Shown: positions 7,455 through 14,399 of the stretch, piece after piece
Position numbering within the stretch: the stretch's first letter is position 1
Layout of the letters: each line of letters begins with the position of its first letter
From: an uncultured Chloroflexota bacterium
GTDB taxonomy: Bacteria; Chloroflexota; Limnocylindria; Limnocylindrales; CSP1-4
Direction of reading: 5' to 3'
NCBI GenBank assembly: GCA_903928275.1
Contig: CAIYQJ010000423.1
Location: forward strand, 1 to 20,596
DNA length: 20,596 nt
Position numbers and translations under genes: made by a program
The notes under the pieces: generated by a model
The model's database searches: none
What the model was told of the DNA's origin: nothing
Seen by the model: only the letters and a program-made list of their open reading frames with translations

Positions 7455-8395
7455 GCGCGATGACAGGCGACGCGAGCGGATCCACGCCGCGCACGGCGCG
7501 CCTCACGGTCGCCGACATCGGCCGGATGCATGCCGACGGGCAGCGCCTGGCGACCGTCACGGCGTACGACTACCCGACCGCGCGGCTCGCCGACGCGGCG
7601 GGCATCCCGCTCGTCCTCGTCGGCGACTCGCTCGCGCAGGTGGTCCTCGGCTACGAGACCACCGTGCGGATCACGCTCGACGAGATGCTCCACCACACGC
7701 GCGCCGTGGTCCGCGGGACCAGCCGCGCTCTCGTGGTCGGCGACATGCCGTTCCTCACGTACCCGGACGAGGCGGGAGCGCTCGGCGCGGCTGGTCGCTT
7801 CCTGCAGGAGGGTGGCGCGCAGGCGGTGAAGGTCGAGGGAGGCGTGCGCACCGCGCGCGTCGTCGAGACGCTCGTCCGCAACGGCGTCCCGGTCATGGGC
7901 CACATCGGGCTGACGCCGCAGGCGATCCACGCGATCGGCAAGTTCCGCGTGCAGGGCAAGACCCGCGAGCAGGCGCGGTCGCTGCTGGGGGATGCCCTCG
8001 CGATCCAGGAGGCCGGTGCCTTCGCCATCGTCCTCGAGCTCCTCCCGGCGCAGCTCGCGGAGGCGATCACGCAGCGACTGCGGATCCCGACGATCGGGAT
8101 CGGGTCGGGCCCCGGCTGCGACGGCCAGATCCAGGTGCTCACCGACCTCCTCGGCCTCTCGCTCGACCGGCCACCGCGCCACGTCCGGCGCTACGCGACG
8201 CTCGGCGAGACGGCCCGCGACGCGCTGGTGGCGTACGCCGCGGACGTGGAGGCCGGCACCTTCCCCGGCGACGCGGAGACGGTCCGGATGGACGATGCCG
8301 TCCTTGCGGACGTGCTCGGGCTGTCGGCCCTCGACCGAGCCGCCGACGGGGAGCCGGGCATCATCGGCGGGATCCCGCTGGACCGGGACCTCTGA
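7451..8395 (+). CDS. panB: 3-methyl-2-oxobutanoate hydroxymethyltransferase
   Basis: A 314-aa enzyme that transfers a hydroxymethyl group from methylene-tetrahydrofolate to 2-ketoisovalerate, giving ketopantoate, the first committed step of pantothenate synthesis. The TIM-barrel motifs are present: TAYDYPTA (37-44), VGDSL with metal ligand Asp59, VGDMPF with Asp98, AVKVEGG with Lys127 and Glu129, MGHIGLTPQ (149-157), and VLELLP with catalytic Glu196, then IGIGSGP. The GTG at 7451 is chosen because GGAGG (7438-7442) lies 8 bases upstream and it overlaps the coaBC stop as GTGA; an ATG three codons in is the alternative. The C-terminus is somewhat longer than in E. coli, with an acidic/hydrophobic tail. 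panC follows after 8 bases. Confidence 0.96.
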   Translation: MSAMTGDASGSTPRTARLTVADIGRMHADGQRLATVTAYDYPTARLADAAGIPLVLVGDSLAQVVLGYETTVRITLDEMLHHTRAVVRGTSRALVVGDMPFLTYPDEAGALGAAGRFLQEGGAQAVKVEGGVRTARVVETLVRNGVPVMGHIGLTPQAIHAIGKFRVQGKTREQARSLLGDALAIQEAGAFAIVLELLPAQLAEAITQRLRIPTIGIGSGPGCDGQIQVLTDLLGLSLDRPPRHVRRYATLGETARDALVAYAADVEAGTFPGDAETVRMDDAVLADVLGLSALDRAADGEPGIIGGIPLDRDL

Positions 8396-8403
8396 CCTTA
8401 CCG

Positions 8404-9261
8404 GTGGGGATCGACAGCCCGCGCGTCGTCGCGACCCGGGCCGAGTTGCGCGCCGCGCTCGCGTCGGCAGCACGGCCCATCGGATTCGTGCCCACGATGG
8501 GCGCCCTCCACGCCGGCCACGGCTCGCTGCTGCGGCGGGCCCGCAGCGAGAACGCGATCGTGGTCGCGTCGATCTTCGTGAACCCGACGCAGTTCGACCG
8601 GCCCGGCGACCTCGCGGCCTACCCGCGCACGAACGCGGCCGACCTCGACCTCTGCCGGCGCGAGGGCGTCGACATCGCGTTCGTGCCGCTCGTGGACGAG
8701 GTGCACGTCCCGGGCGCAACGACGACCGTCCACCCGGGACCGATCGCCGGGCTCCTCGAAGGCGCCGCGCGGCCCGGCCACTTCGTCGCCGTCGCCACGG
8801 TCGTCGCGATCCTCATCGACCTCGTCGGCCCCGAGCGCGCCTACTTCGGGGAGAAGGACGCGCAGCAGCTCCTCGTCGTGCGCCGGATGGCGCGGGACCT
8901 CGCGATGGCGGTCGAGATCGTCGGATGCCCGACGGTGCGCGACCCCGACGGCCTGGCGCTCAGCTCGCGCAACGCGCGCCTGGCGGCAGATGACCGCGCG
9001 GCCGCGCCCGTTCTCCGGCGTGCGCTCGTCGCCGCGCGGGACGCGTGGGTCGCGGGGGCGCGCGACGCGGACAGCCTCCGCTCGACGATGCGGGGCGTCC
9101 TCGCGGCCGAGCCCCGCGTGCGGGTGGACTACGTGAGCGTCGCGGATGCGGGGACGCTCGCCGAGGTCGCCGGCGCGATCGACGGCGACGTCCTCTGCTC
9201 GCTCGCGGCGGAGCTCGGCTCGGTCCGCCTCATCGACAACGAGACGCTGCGCGCGACCTGA
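8404..9261 (+). CDS. panC: Pantothenate synthetase
   Basis: A 285-aa enzyme of family length that condenses pantoate with beta-alanine using ATP, through pantoyl-adenylate. The motifs are in order: PTMGALHAGH (30-39, the HIGH-like signature), NPTQF (60-64), YFGEKDAQQ (147-155) and LSSRNARL (186-193, the KMSKS equivalent). The GTG at 8404 gives the usual N-terminus; no Shine-Dalgarno is visible before it, so translation is probably coupled to panB, whose stop is 8 bases upstream. Ketopantoate reductase and the beta-alanine-producing PanD are not in the window. The stop codon lies inside a perfect hairpin shared with the convergent gene. Confidence 0.96.
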   Translation: MGIDSPRVVATRAELRAALASAARPIGFVPTMGALHAGHGSLLRRARSENAIVVASIFVNPTQFDRPGDLAAYPRTNAADLDLCRREGVDIAFVPLVDEVHVPGATTTVHPGPIAGLLEGAARPGHFVAVATVVAILIDLVGPERAYFGEKDAQQLLVVRRMARDLAMAVEIVGCPTVRDPDGLALSSRNARLAADDRAAAPVLRRALVAARDAWVAGARDADSLRSTMRGVLAAEPRVRVDYVSVADAGTLAEVAGAIDGDVLCSLAAELGSVRLIDNETLRAT

Positions 9262-9283
9262 GGCGCGAGCCCGGCCTCAGGTC
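9255..9283. terminator. Bidirectional hairpin terminator containing both stop codons
   Basis: GACCTGAGGC (9255-9264) and its exact reverse complement (9274-9283) flank a 9-base loop. The left arm carries the panC TGA (9259-9261) and the right arm the opposing TGA (9277-9279), so both genes end in the same ten bases and both proteins end in Thr. There is no T-run, as is common in very GC-rich genomes. The inverted repeat is certain; termination is inferred from its place between convergent genes. Confidence 0.7.
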
Positions 9284-10410
9284 CGGATCGGCTCGGCGAA
9301 CCGCTCGAGGATGCGGTCGATGTCGAGGTTGTCCGCGACGAGGTCCTTGATCGTCTCGATCTTCTCGGTGTCCGCGGTGTGCGTCTTCACGAGGAGGTCG
9401 TGGATGCGCGAGGCGGCGTCGTACGTCTCGAGGTCGAGGAAGAAGCAGAAGAGGTCCGACCGTCGCACCTCGTCGACGATGAACAGGCTCGGCCGGTACC
9501 CCCCGGTGAGGACGAGGCCGGCGATCCCGGCGCGGCGCGCGTTGAGGCCGTTCTCGCTCGCGTGGGCCCGGGCCGCGACGGCCGTCGCGGCTGCCGCGCC
9601 GATGACGTCCTCGCGGTCGCCGGGGACGATGACGAGACCGCCCGTGTGGGCAGCCTCCATCGCGTGCTCGGCGCGCATCGCCGCGATCGAGACGTGCTCG
9701 ATCGGTCGATCGAGGTCCGGGCCGGGATGGATGAGCTCGCCCTTCATCTGCTCCATGAGCACCGACAGGGTCGGGTTGGAGAGGATCGGTCGGTACGGCA
9801 GGACGCCGAGCAGCTCGATCCCGTGTCGCGCGAGCCCCTGCTCAAGGATCCCGTGGAGCGACGGGTGCGCGTCGAGGTCGACCTTGTTCACGACCGCGCC
9901 GACCACGTCCACGCCGTGGCGGGCGAAGAGCGCCCGGTTGAGCACGATCTCGTCGATGGGGCGGCCCACGCCCGCCTCGCTGACGATGAGCGCACGGGCG
10001 CCGAGCATCTTCGCCACCGCCGCGTTCGACAGGTCGATCACGGACCCGACCCCGGCATGGCCCGTCCCCTCGACGAGGAGGACGTCACGCCCCGCGGATA
10101 CCGCCGCGTAGGCGGCGAGGATGCGGGCCCCGAGGTCCTCGACGACCTCGCCGCCGATGAAGGACTTCGTGAACCCTCGCGGGATGTGCACGGGACTGAT
10201 CGACGAGGGCGGGTCCGGCAGCCCGAACACCTGTTTCATGAGGATCGCGTCCTCGTCCGCCGGCACGCCGTCGAGGAGCGCGTAGCGCTGGCCGACCGGC
10301 TTGATGAAGCCCGTCGGCAGGCCGCGGCCGATGAGCGCGGCGAGGAGTCCGAGGCTGACCGTCGTCTTCCCGCGGTTCTGGCCCGTGGCGGCGAGGTAGA
10401 TCTGGCGCAT
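9277..10410 (-). CDS. BioD-like P-loop ATPase with DRTGG domain (phosphotransacetylase N-terminal-like)
   Basis: A 377-aa cytoplasmic protein. The N-terminus is a dethiobiotin-synthetase/cobyrinate-synthase-type P-loop domain: MRQIYLAATGQNRGKTT, with Walker A Gly10-Lys15-Thr16. FIKPVGQRY, LLVEGTGHAG and GAVVNKVD are family motifs. Residues about 220-345 form a DRTGG domain (VIVPGDREDVI, GLVLTGGYRPS). This is the architecture of the N-terminal half of long phosphotransacetylases (Pta), but the catalytic acetyltransferase domain is absent; the protein ends about 30 residues after the DRTGG domain. In Pta this half is regulatory. As a free-standing protein its substrate is unknown; it could be a nucleotide-dependent sensor or an uncharacterised ligase. 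It follows the 201-aa gene by 36 bases on the same strand and is probably co-transcribed. Confidence 0.85.
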   Translation of the reverse strand: MRQIYLAATGQNRGKTTVSLGLLAALIGRGLPTGFIKPVGQRYALLDGVPADEDAILMKQVFGLPDPPSSISPVHIPRGFTKSFIGGEVVEDLGARILAAYAAVSAGRDVLLVEGTGHAGVGSVIDLSNAAVAKMLGARALIVSEAGVGRPIDEIVLNRALFARHGVDVVGAVVNKVDLDAHPSLHGILEQGLARHGIELLGVLPYRPILSNPTLSVLMEQMKGELIHPGPDLDRPIEHVSIAAMRAEHAMEAAHTGGLVIVPGDREDVIGAAAATAVAARAHASENGLNARRAGIAGLVLTGGYRPSLFIVDEVRRSDLFCFFLDLETYDAASRIHDLLVKTHTADTEKIETIKDLVADNLDIDRILERFAEPIRT

Positions 10411-10446
10411 CGTCGTCTCGGGGCGAGCGGGTCGAGGGCCGGGGCG

Positions 10447-11052
10447 TCAGTCGCGCCGGGCGGTCTTGCGGTCGATGAGCGCGACGGCCTCGTGCAGGCG
10501 CGCGACCGCCTCCGGCTCCACGCTGTCCGGCTCCAGGTACGGCCCGAGCCGGTCGAGGATGTCGGTCGCGAGCGCGACGAAGACGGCGGCATCGGCCACG
10601 AAGAACTGCGGCTCGTTGTTGTACCGGACGAGCGTGAGACGGCCCTGCAGGACCCGGCGATCCTCGAGATGCGCCACCTGCGTCGCGAACGAATGCCCCT
10701 GGATGCCGTCGGGGTTGTTGAGGAAGTTGAGCGCGTTGTCGATCGCGAGGCCGAACCGCGCGCGCCACGCGACGAGCCTCTCGTGCACCTCGGGCGGGAT
10801 CCGGACCTCGGCGACCTCGTCGAAGACCTCCGGGGCCACCGTGAGGAGGCCGACGAGCGTGGTGCCGGCTCGCGCGCCGAGCATGACCTGGAGTGAGCGC
10901 TCGAGCGTGAAGACCTCGGAGTCGAAGCGCGGGCTCGTGATGACGTCCGTCAGGAGGTCCTCCACGTTGTCGAGGACCGTCCCGTCGGAGATCGAATCGC
11001 CGAGGTGGAGGATCTCTTCCTTGAACAGGAACTTCTCTTCGTGATCGAGCAT
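10447..11052 (-). CDS. Protein of unknown function, 201 aa, paired with the DRTGG ATPase
   Basis: I do not recognise this family. The protein is soluble and apparently mostly helical and acidic at the start (MLDHEEKFLFKEEILHLGDS), with no signal peptide, membrane helix or metal motif. The middle has ALNFLNNPDGIQGHSFATQ, a stretch rich in Asn/Gly/His that may form a binding loop, and RYNNEPQFFVADAA, which looks conserved-type rather than random. Codon use matches its neighbours. The ATG at 11052 is preceded by TACCAT ending 7 bases upstream and by no Shine-Dalgarno, suggesting a leaderless start. It lies 36 bases upstream of the BioD-like/DRTGG gene, so the pair is likely one operon and may be one functional unit. 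Confidence 0.75.
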   Translation of the reverse strand: MLDHEEKFLFKEEILHLGDSISDGTVLDNVEDLLTDVITSPRFDSEVFTLERSLQVMLGARAGTTLVGLLTVAPEVFDEVAEVRIPPEVHERLVAWRARFGLAIDNALNFLNNPDGIQGHSFATQVAHLEDRRVLQGRLTLVRYNNEPQFFVADAAVFVALATDILDRLGPYLEPDSVEPEAVARLHEAVALIDRKTARRD

Positions 11053-11107
11053 GGCCGCGATGGTACACCGCGCGGTCGGGGCGCCGGCCGGCCGGTGCGT
11101 CGCGGCC
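11053..11107. repeat. Inverted repeat flanking the promoter of the 201-aa protein gene
   Basis: GGCCGCGA (11053-11060) and its exact reverse complement (11100-11107) enclose the -10 candidate and a 12-base palindrome CCGGCCGGCCGG (11084-11095), all in the 58-base gap after the formamidase-like stop. It may be a terminator for the upstream gene or an operator; GC richness makes chance plausible. Confidence 0.35.
11060..11065 (-). promoter_or_regulatory. Candidate -10 element, leaderless type, for the 201-aa protein gene
   Basis: TACCAT on the minus strand ends 7 bases before the ATG at 11052. It is the same hexamer as at coaX. No Shine-Dalgarno or -35 box is seen. Confidence 0.45.
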
Positions 11108-11110
11108 GGA

Positions 11111-12739
11111 TCAGGCGCCGAAGCGGTCGAACACGTTGGCCGTCATCCGCTCCACGCGCGGGTCCAGCGGCGTGCGGCGGCCGTTGTACACGTGTTGCCC
11201 GTATGCGTCGAGTGCCCACGACCACTGGAACGTGCCGACCGCGACCATGCCCCCGGCCCCGCCAGCGGGGTCGCGCACGGTGGCCGACTGCATGGCGGGG
11301 CTCTTCACGTCGCCGAAGGCGTCCGGGTCCGTCCCGACGAACGGGACCGGTGACTTCGCGATGACGACCGTGCCGGGTGGCGCGAGCTTCGGGAAGTAGG
11401 AGTCGTACTCCTGCCCGATGAGGGACACGATGCGATCGCCGTTCCGAAGGCCGGTGCCCTTGTAGATCCAGTGGCCTGAGTTGGCCACGACCCAGTCCAC
11501 CGGCTGCTGGACGACGTGGCCGTACATGACGCCGAGGAACGCGGCCTCCGGCTCGAGGACCGGGGTCTCCCGCCAGCGGCACGTCGCCAGCTTCGGCGCC
11601 GTGGCCGTCATCGGATCGCGCTTCGAGGACTTGTAGCAGGTGATGCGCCGGTCCGGGCCGAGCTTCGAGGCACCGAGGCGCACCTGCCAGTACACCTCGT
11701 TCGCGCTGAAGAACGCGGCGTTCATCCCGGCCGCGACCGCGCGCTCCATCGACTCGCGCATCGGCCGCGACCAGTACTCGGCATGGCCGGCCAGGACCCC
11801 GAAGCGGCGGGGAGCCAGGACCTCCGGTCGCGTCTCGAGGTCGGTGTCCAGCGCGTAGTCGACGTTGCGACCCGTTCGTTCCATCCAGCGGATGAACTGG
11901 ACCTCCCACTTGCGGAGGTAGCCCAGTCCGCCATCCGCGTCGTAGGGCCGGTCGAAGCTGACGATCGCCGCCGCCGTCGTCCCGGTCGGCGTCTTCTCCC
12001 CGGTCGAGTTGTACGAGTACAGGCTCTTGCCGCCCCAGGCGTTGTACGCCTGCCACGTCGCCTGCGCCGAGATGAAGAGGTTGGGGGATGCCGACCGCAA
12101 TGGCGCGCGCACGATGAAGGGGACCGCGCCCGGCGCGGTGCCGTCCGAGGGCCGCGCGACCGCGACGTACAGCCCGCTCCGCCACGTGTCGGGCACCGTC
12201 GCGGCGACGTTGGCCGGCCACGTCGCTTCCACGAGGCCCGTGGACCGGTGGACCGCGGTCGAGTGGTCGGGCGCGGCGGGGCGGCCGGTGTCCCGATGGA
12301 CGAGCCGTGCGCCCGCGCCGTGATACCAGCCGATGCGATACCACTCGACGTCGAACGGGACGGGCGAGGAGACGTGCAGCTCGATCTTCTCGCCGGGCTC
12401 CACGGACGACGGCGCGGCGAAGACCTCCACTGCGGACCGGTAGCCGAGCCCCAGGGCCCATCCCGGACTCCCCGCGTGACGATTCTCGTCCGCGATGGTG
12501 GGACCCGGCGTCGGCGTTGGCGTGGGGGCGGGGACCGAGGCGGTCGGGGTGGGCGAACCGGTCGGCTGCGACGCCTCGGGTGACGCCGACGGCGAGCCGG
12601 AGGCCGCCACGGTCGACGTCGCGGCCGCCGACGGATTCGTGGCATCGCAGGCTGCGAGCGCCGCCGCGGCGACCGCGAGACCTGCCCCGGCGGCAAGCCA
12701 GAGGAACGCTCGACGCGGGAGATCGGGGGAATCGTGCAT
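11111..12739 (-). CDS. Tat-exported lipoprotein related to N,N-dimethylformamidase large subunit
   Basis: A 542-aa protein. The N-terminus has a twin-arginine motif (LPRRAFLWL, Arg9-Arg10), a hydrophobic Ala/Gly helix and a lipobox LAAC with Cys31, so it should be folded before export and lipid-anchored outside. Residues about 38-82 are a Ser/Thr/Pro linker. The rest matches the C-terminal domain of the dimethylformamidase beta subunit family: DVEWYRIGWYHG, QAYNAWGGKSLYSY (Tyr232), GHAEYWS (Glu321) and FFSANEVYWQ. The known enzyme binds iron through two Tyr and one Glu; Tyr232 and Glu321 are candidates, not aligned. Many family members have no known substrate, so deformylation is not claimed. 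The ATG at 12739 is used; a TTG one codon upstream would be 7 bases after a TACGCT box. No partner small subunit is nearby. Confidence 0.8.
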   Translation of the reverse strand: MHDSPDLPRRAFLWLAAGAGLAVAAAALAACDATNPSAAATSTVAASGSPSASPEASQPTGSPTPTASVPAPTPTPTPGPTIADENRHAGSPGWALGLGYRSAVEVFAAPSSVEPGEKIELHVSSPVPFDVEWYRIGWYHGAGARLVHRDTGRPAAPDHSTAVHRSTGLVEATWPANVAATVPDTWRSGLYVAVARPSDGTAPGAVPFIVRAPLRSASPNLFISAQATWQAYNAWGGKSLYSYNSTGEKTPTGTTAAAIVSFDRPYDADGGLGYLRKWEVQFIRWMERTGRNVDYALDTDLETRPEVLAPRRFGVLAGHAEYWSRPMRESMERAVAAGMNAAFFSANEVYWQVRLGASKLGPDRRITCYKSSKRDPMTATAPKLATCRWRETPVLEPEAAFLGVMYGHVVQQPVDWVVANSGHWIYKGTGLRNGDRIVSLIGQEYDSYFPKLAPPGTVVIAKSPVPFVGTDPDAFGDVKSPAMQSATVRDPAGGAGGMVAVGTFQWSWALDAYGQHVYNGRRTPLDPRVERMTANVFDRFGA

Positions 12740-12749
12740 CAAGGGACCC

Positions 12750-12755
12750 AGCGTA
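12750..12755 (-). promoter_or_regulatory. Candidate -10 element for the formamidase-like lipoprotein gene
   Basis: TACGCT on the minus strand is identical to the M16 gene hexamer. It ends 7 bases before a TTG and 10 before the ATG at 12739. No Shine-Dalgarno is visible, so the TTG may be the real start of a leaderless mRNA. Confidence 0.4.
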
Positions 12756-12810
12756 CGACCTCCGGCGGATCCACGCCCGTCGCGGGATCCCCGGTGACCG
12801 GGACGAGACG

Positions 12811-12840
12811 TGCGGCCGGGCCCCGAGGGACCCGGCCGCA
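12811..12840 (-). terminator. Hairpin terminator downstream of gdhA
   Basis: TGCGGCCGGG (12811-12820) and its exact reverse complement (12831-12840) form a 10-bp stem with a 10-base loop, 24 bases past the gdhA stop and before the formamidase-like gene on the same strand. There is no T-run. Position and stem strength favour a terminator. Confidence 0.65.
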
Positions 12841-12864
12841 GGCATGCAGCGATGAAGCGATGAC

Positions 12865-14130
12865 CTACGGGTAGAGGCCGCGCATCCCGGTGGCGTCCGC
12901 GACCCGCTTGACGGCGAGGAGGTACGCAGCGGTCCGCATGTTCACCTTCTCGCGGTCGGCCATGGCGACCGTCTCGAAGAACGCGCGGTCCATGATCTCC
13001 TTGAGCTTCGCGTTGACGATCGCCTCGCTCCAGTGGTCCCGGTTGAGGTCCTGGACCCACTCGAAGTAGCTGACGGTGACGCCGCCCGCGTTGCAGAGGA
13101 TGTCCGGGATGAGGAAGATGCCGCGCTCGTAGAGGATGGCGTCGGCGCCGGGTGTCGTGGGGCCGTTCGCCGCCTCGGCGACGATCTTCGCCTTCACCTT
13201 GCCGGCATTCCTCTCGGTGATCTGGTTCTCGAGGGCGGCCGGGATGAGGACGTCGCAGTCGACCTCGAGCACCTCGGCGTTCGAGATCTGCACGGAGCCG
13301 GGGAACCCGACGACCGTGCCATGTTCCTTCTTCCAGGCGAGGATCTTGTCCGGGTCGAGCCCGTCCTGGTTGAAGATGCCGCCCGTCGAGTCGCTGACGG
13401 CGATGACCGTGGAGCCCTCGGCGACCATGAGCTGGGCGGCGATCGCGCCGGCGTTCCCGAAGCCCTGGACGGAGACGGTGGCCTTCTTCAGGTCGAGGTC
13501 GAGCCGCGGCGCGGCGTCGACGATCGTGTAGACGCAGCCGCGCGCGGTCGCCTCGTTGCGGCCTTCGGAGCCGCCGAGGCTGATCGGCTTGCCCGTGACG
13601 ACGCCCGGGACCGTGTACCCGACGTGCATGGAGTACGTGTCCATGAACCAGGACATGATCTGGGGCGTGGTGTTCACGTCCGGCGCCGGGATGTCGCGCA
13701 AGGGCCCGATCAGGATGGAGATCTCGGTGAAGTACCGGCGGCTGAGCGCCTCCAGCTCCTTCAGCGAGAGCTTCTTGGGGTCGACGATGACGCCGCCCTT
13801 GCCACCGCCGTACGGGATGCCCACGACGGCGCACTTCCAGGTCATCCACATCGCGAGGGCCTTGACCTCGTCGAGGCTGACGTCCTGGTGGTACCGGATC
13901 CCGCCCTTGGCCGGGCCGCGGCTCAGGTTGTGCTGCACGCGGTAGCCGGTGAAGACCTGGACCGACCCGTCGTCCATGTGCACCGGGAAGTGCACGGTGA
14001 GCTCGCGCCGCGGCTCGCGGAGGACCTTCCGCATGCCGGGATCCAGCCCCAGCTTCTCGGCCGCGAGATCGAACTGACGCTGGGCGACCGCCCACGCGTT
14101 CAGGGTCTCGACGCCCTGCTCGGTCGTCAT
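12865..14130 (-). CDS. gdhA: Glutamate dehydrogenase (Glu/Leu/Phe/Val dehydrogenase family)
   Basis: A 421-aa protein, the length of the hexameric family I enzymes of bacteria and archaea, which interconvert glutamate with 2-oxoglutarate and ammonia. The substrate domain has GPAKGGIRYH (Lys75) and PYGGGKGG with the catalytic Lys111, then IPAPDVNT with Asp151. The nucleotide domain has VQGFGNAG (221-228) followed by VSDSTGG. No acidic residue is obvious at the end of the second strand beyond Asp247, so NAD versus NADP preference is left open. The ATG at 14130 follows GGGGAGG by 10 bases. The gene appears to be alone in its transcript, with a hairpin 24 bases past the stop and a candidate promoter about 120 bases upstream. 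It links nitrogen assimilation or glutamate catabolism to central carbon metabolism. Confidence 0.95.
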   Translation of the reverse strand: MTTEQGVETLNAWAVAQRQFDLAAEKLGLDPGMRKVLREPRRELTVHFPVHMDDGSVQVFTGYRVQHNLSRGPAKGGIRYHQDVSLDEVKALAMWMTWKCAVVGIPYGGGKGGVIVDPKKLSLKELEALSRRYFTEISILIGPLRDIPAPDVNTTPQIMSWFMDTYSMHVGYTVPGVVTGKPISLGGSEGRNEATARGCVYTIVDAAPRLDLDLKKATVSVQGFGNAGAIAAQLMVAEGSTVIAVSDSTGGIFNQDGLDPDKILAWKKEHGTVVGFPGSVQISNAEVLEVDCDVLIPAALENQITERNAGKVKAKIVAEAANGPTTPGADAILYERGIFLIPDILCNAGGVTVSYFEWVQDLNRDHWSEAIVNAKLKEIMDRAFFETVAMADREKVNMRTAAYLLAVKRVADATGMRGLYP

Positions 14131-14180
14131 CTGGTGGGAACCTCCCCGCTCACGCCACCCTCGGGAGGCGAGCGGCTATG

Positions 14181-14199
14181 GGCCGTCGGGGGGACGGCC
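14181..14199 (-). promoter_or_regulatory. Hairpin in the gdhA leader
   Basis: GGCCGTC (14181-14187) and GACGGCC (14193-14199) pair perfectly around a 5-base loop that is all C in the transcript. It lies 50-70 bases before the gdhA ATG, inside the predicted leader. It may affect mRNA stability or attenuation; I do not recognise a known riboswitch. Confidence 0.4.
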
Positions 14200-14251
14200 G
14201 CCACCCACGCCGAGCCTCAGTGTCCGCCGGAGCCGGCGCGTTCCATGCCCG

Positions 14252-14257
14252 AGTATA
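14252..14257 (-). promoter_or_regulatory. Candidate -10 element for gdhA
   Basis: TATACT on the minus strand, in an AT island (ATATACTCG) rare in this sequence. It predicts a leader of about 115 bases. The -35 position falls inside the neighbouring 9-bp hairpin and does not resemble TTGACA. The same ATATACTCG occurs before the 89-aa protein gene. Confidence 0.45.
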
Positions 14258-14271
14258 TGGGGACGACCGCG

Positions 14272-14294
14272 CCCGGACGGCAGGGCCGTCCGGG
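14272..14294. terminator. Strong hairpin between degV-family gene and gdhA promoter
   Basis: CCCGGACGG (14272-14280) and CCGTCCGGG (14286-14294) form a perfect 9-bp stem with a 5-base loop, about 105 bases past the DegV stop. It is most likely the DegV terminator, but it also overlaps the gdhA -35 position, so it could serve as an operator. A weaker 6-bp hairpin (14307-14324) lies next to it. Confidence 0.55.
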
Positions 14295-14399
14295 TGGGGG
14301 CGCAGGGCCGACCGGCATGTCGGCTCCGGGCCGGGCGAGCATGAGCCGCCACGTACCGCACGGCGCGCTGGGTTCCGGTCCACGCAGCGGGCGACCGAC

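Noticed and set aside
9277..10410. Calling the DRTGG ATPase a phosphate acetyltransferase
   Set aside because: The acetyltransferase domain is absent and no second gene supplies it in the window.
12740..14095. Extension of the formamidase-like frame upstream across gdhA
   Set aside because: It would remove the Tat signal from the N-terminus and is a frame-shifted reading of gdhA.
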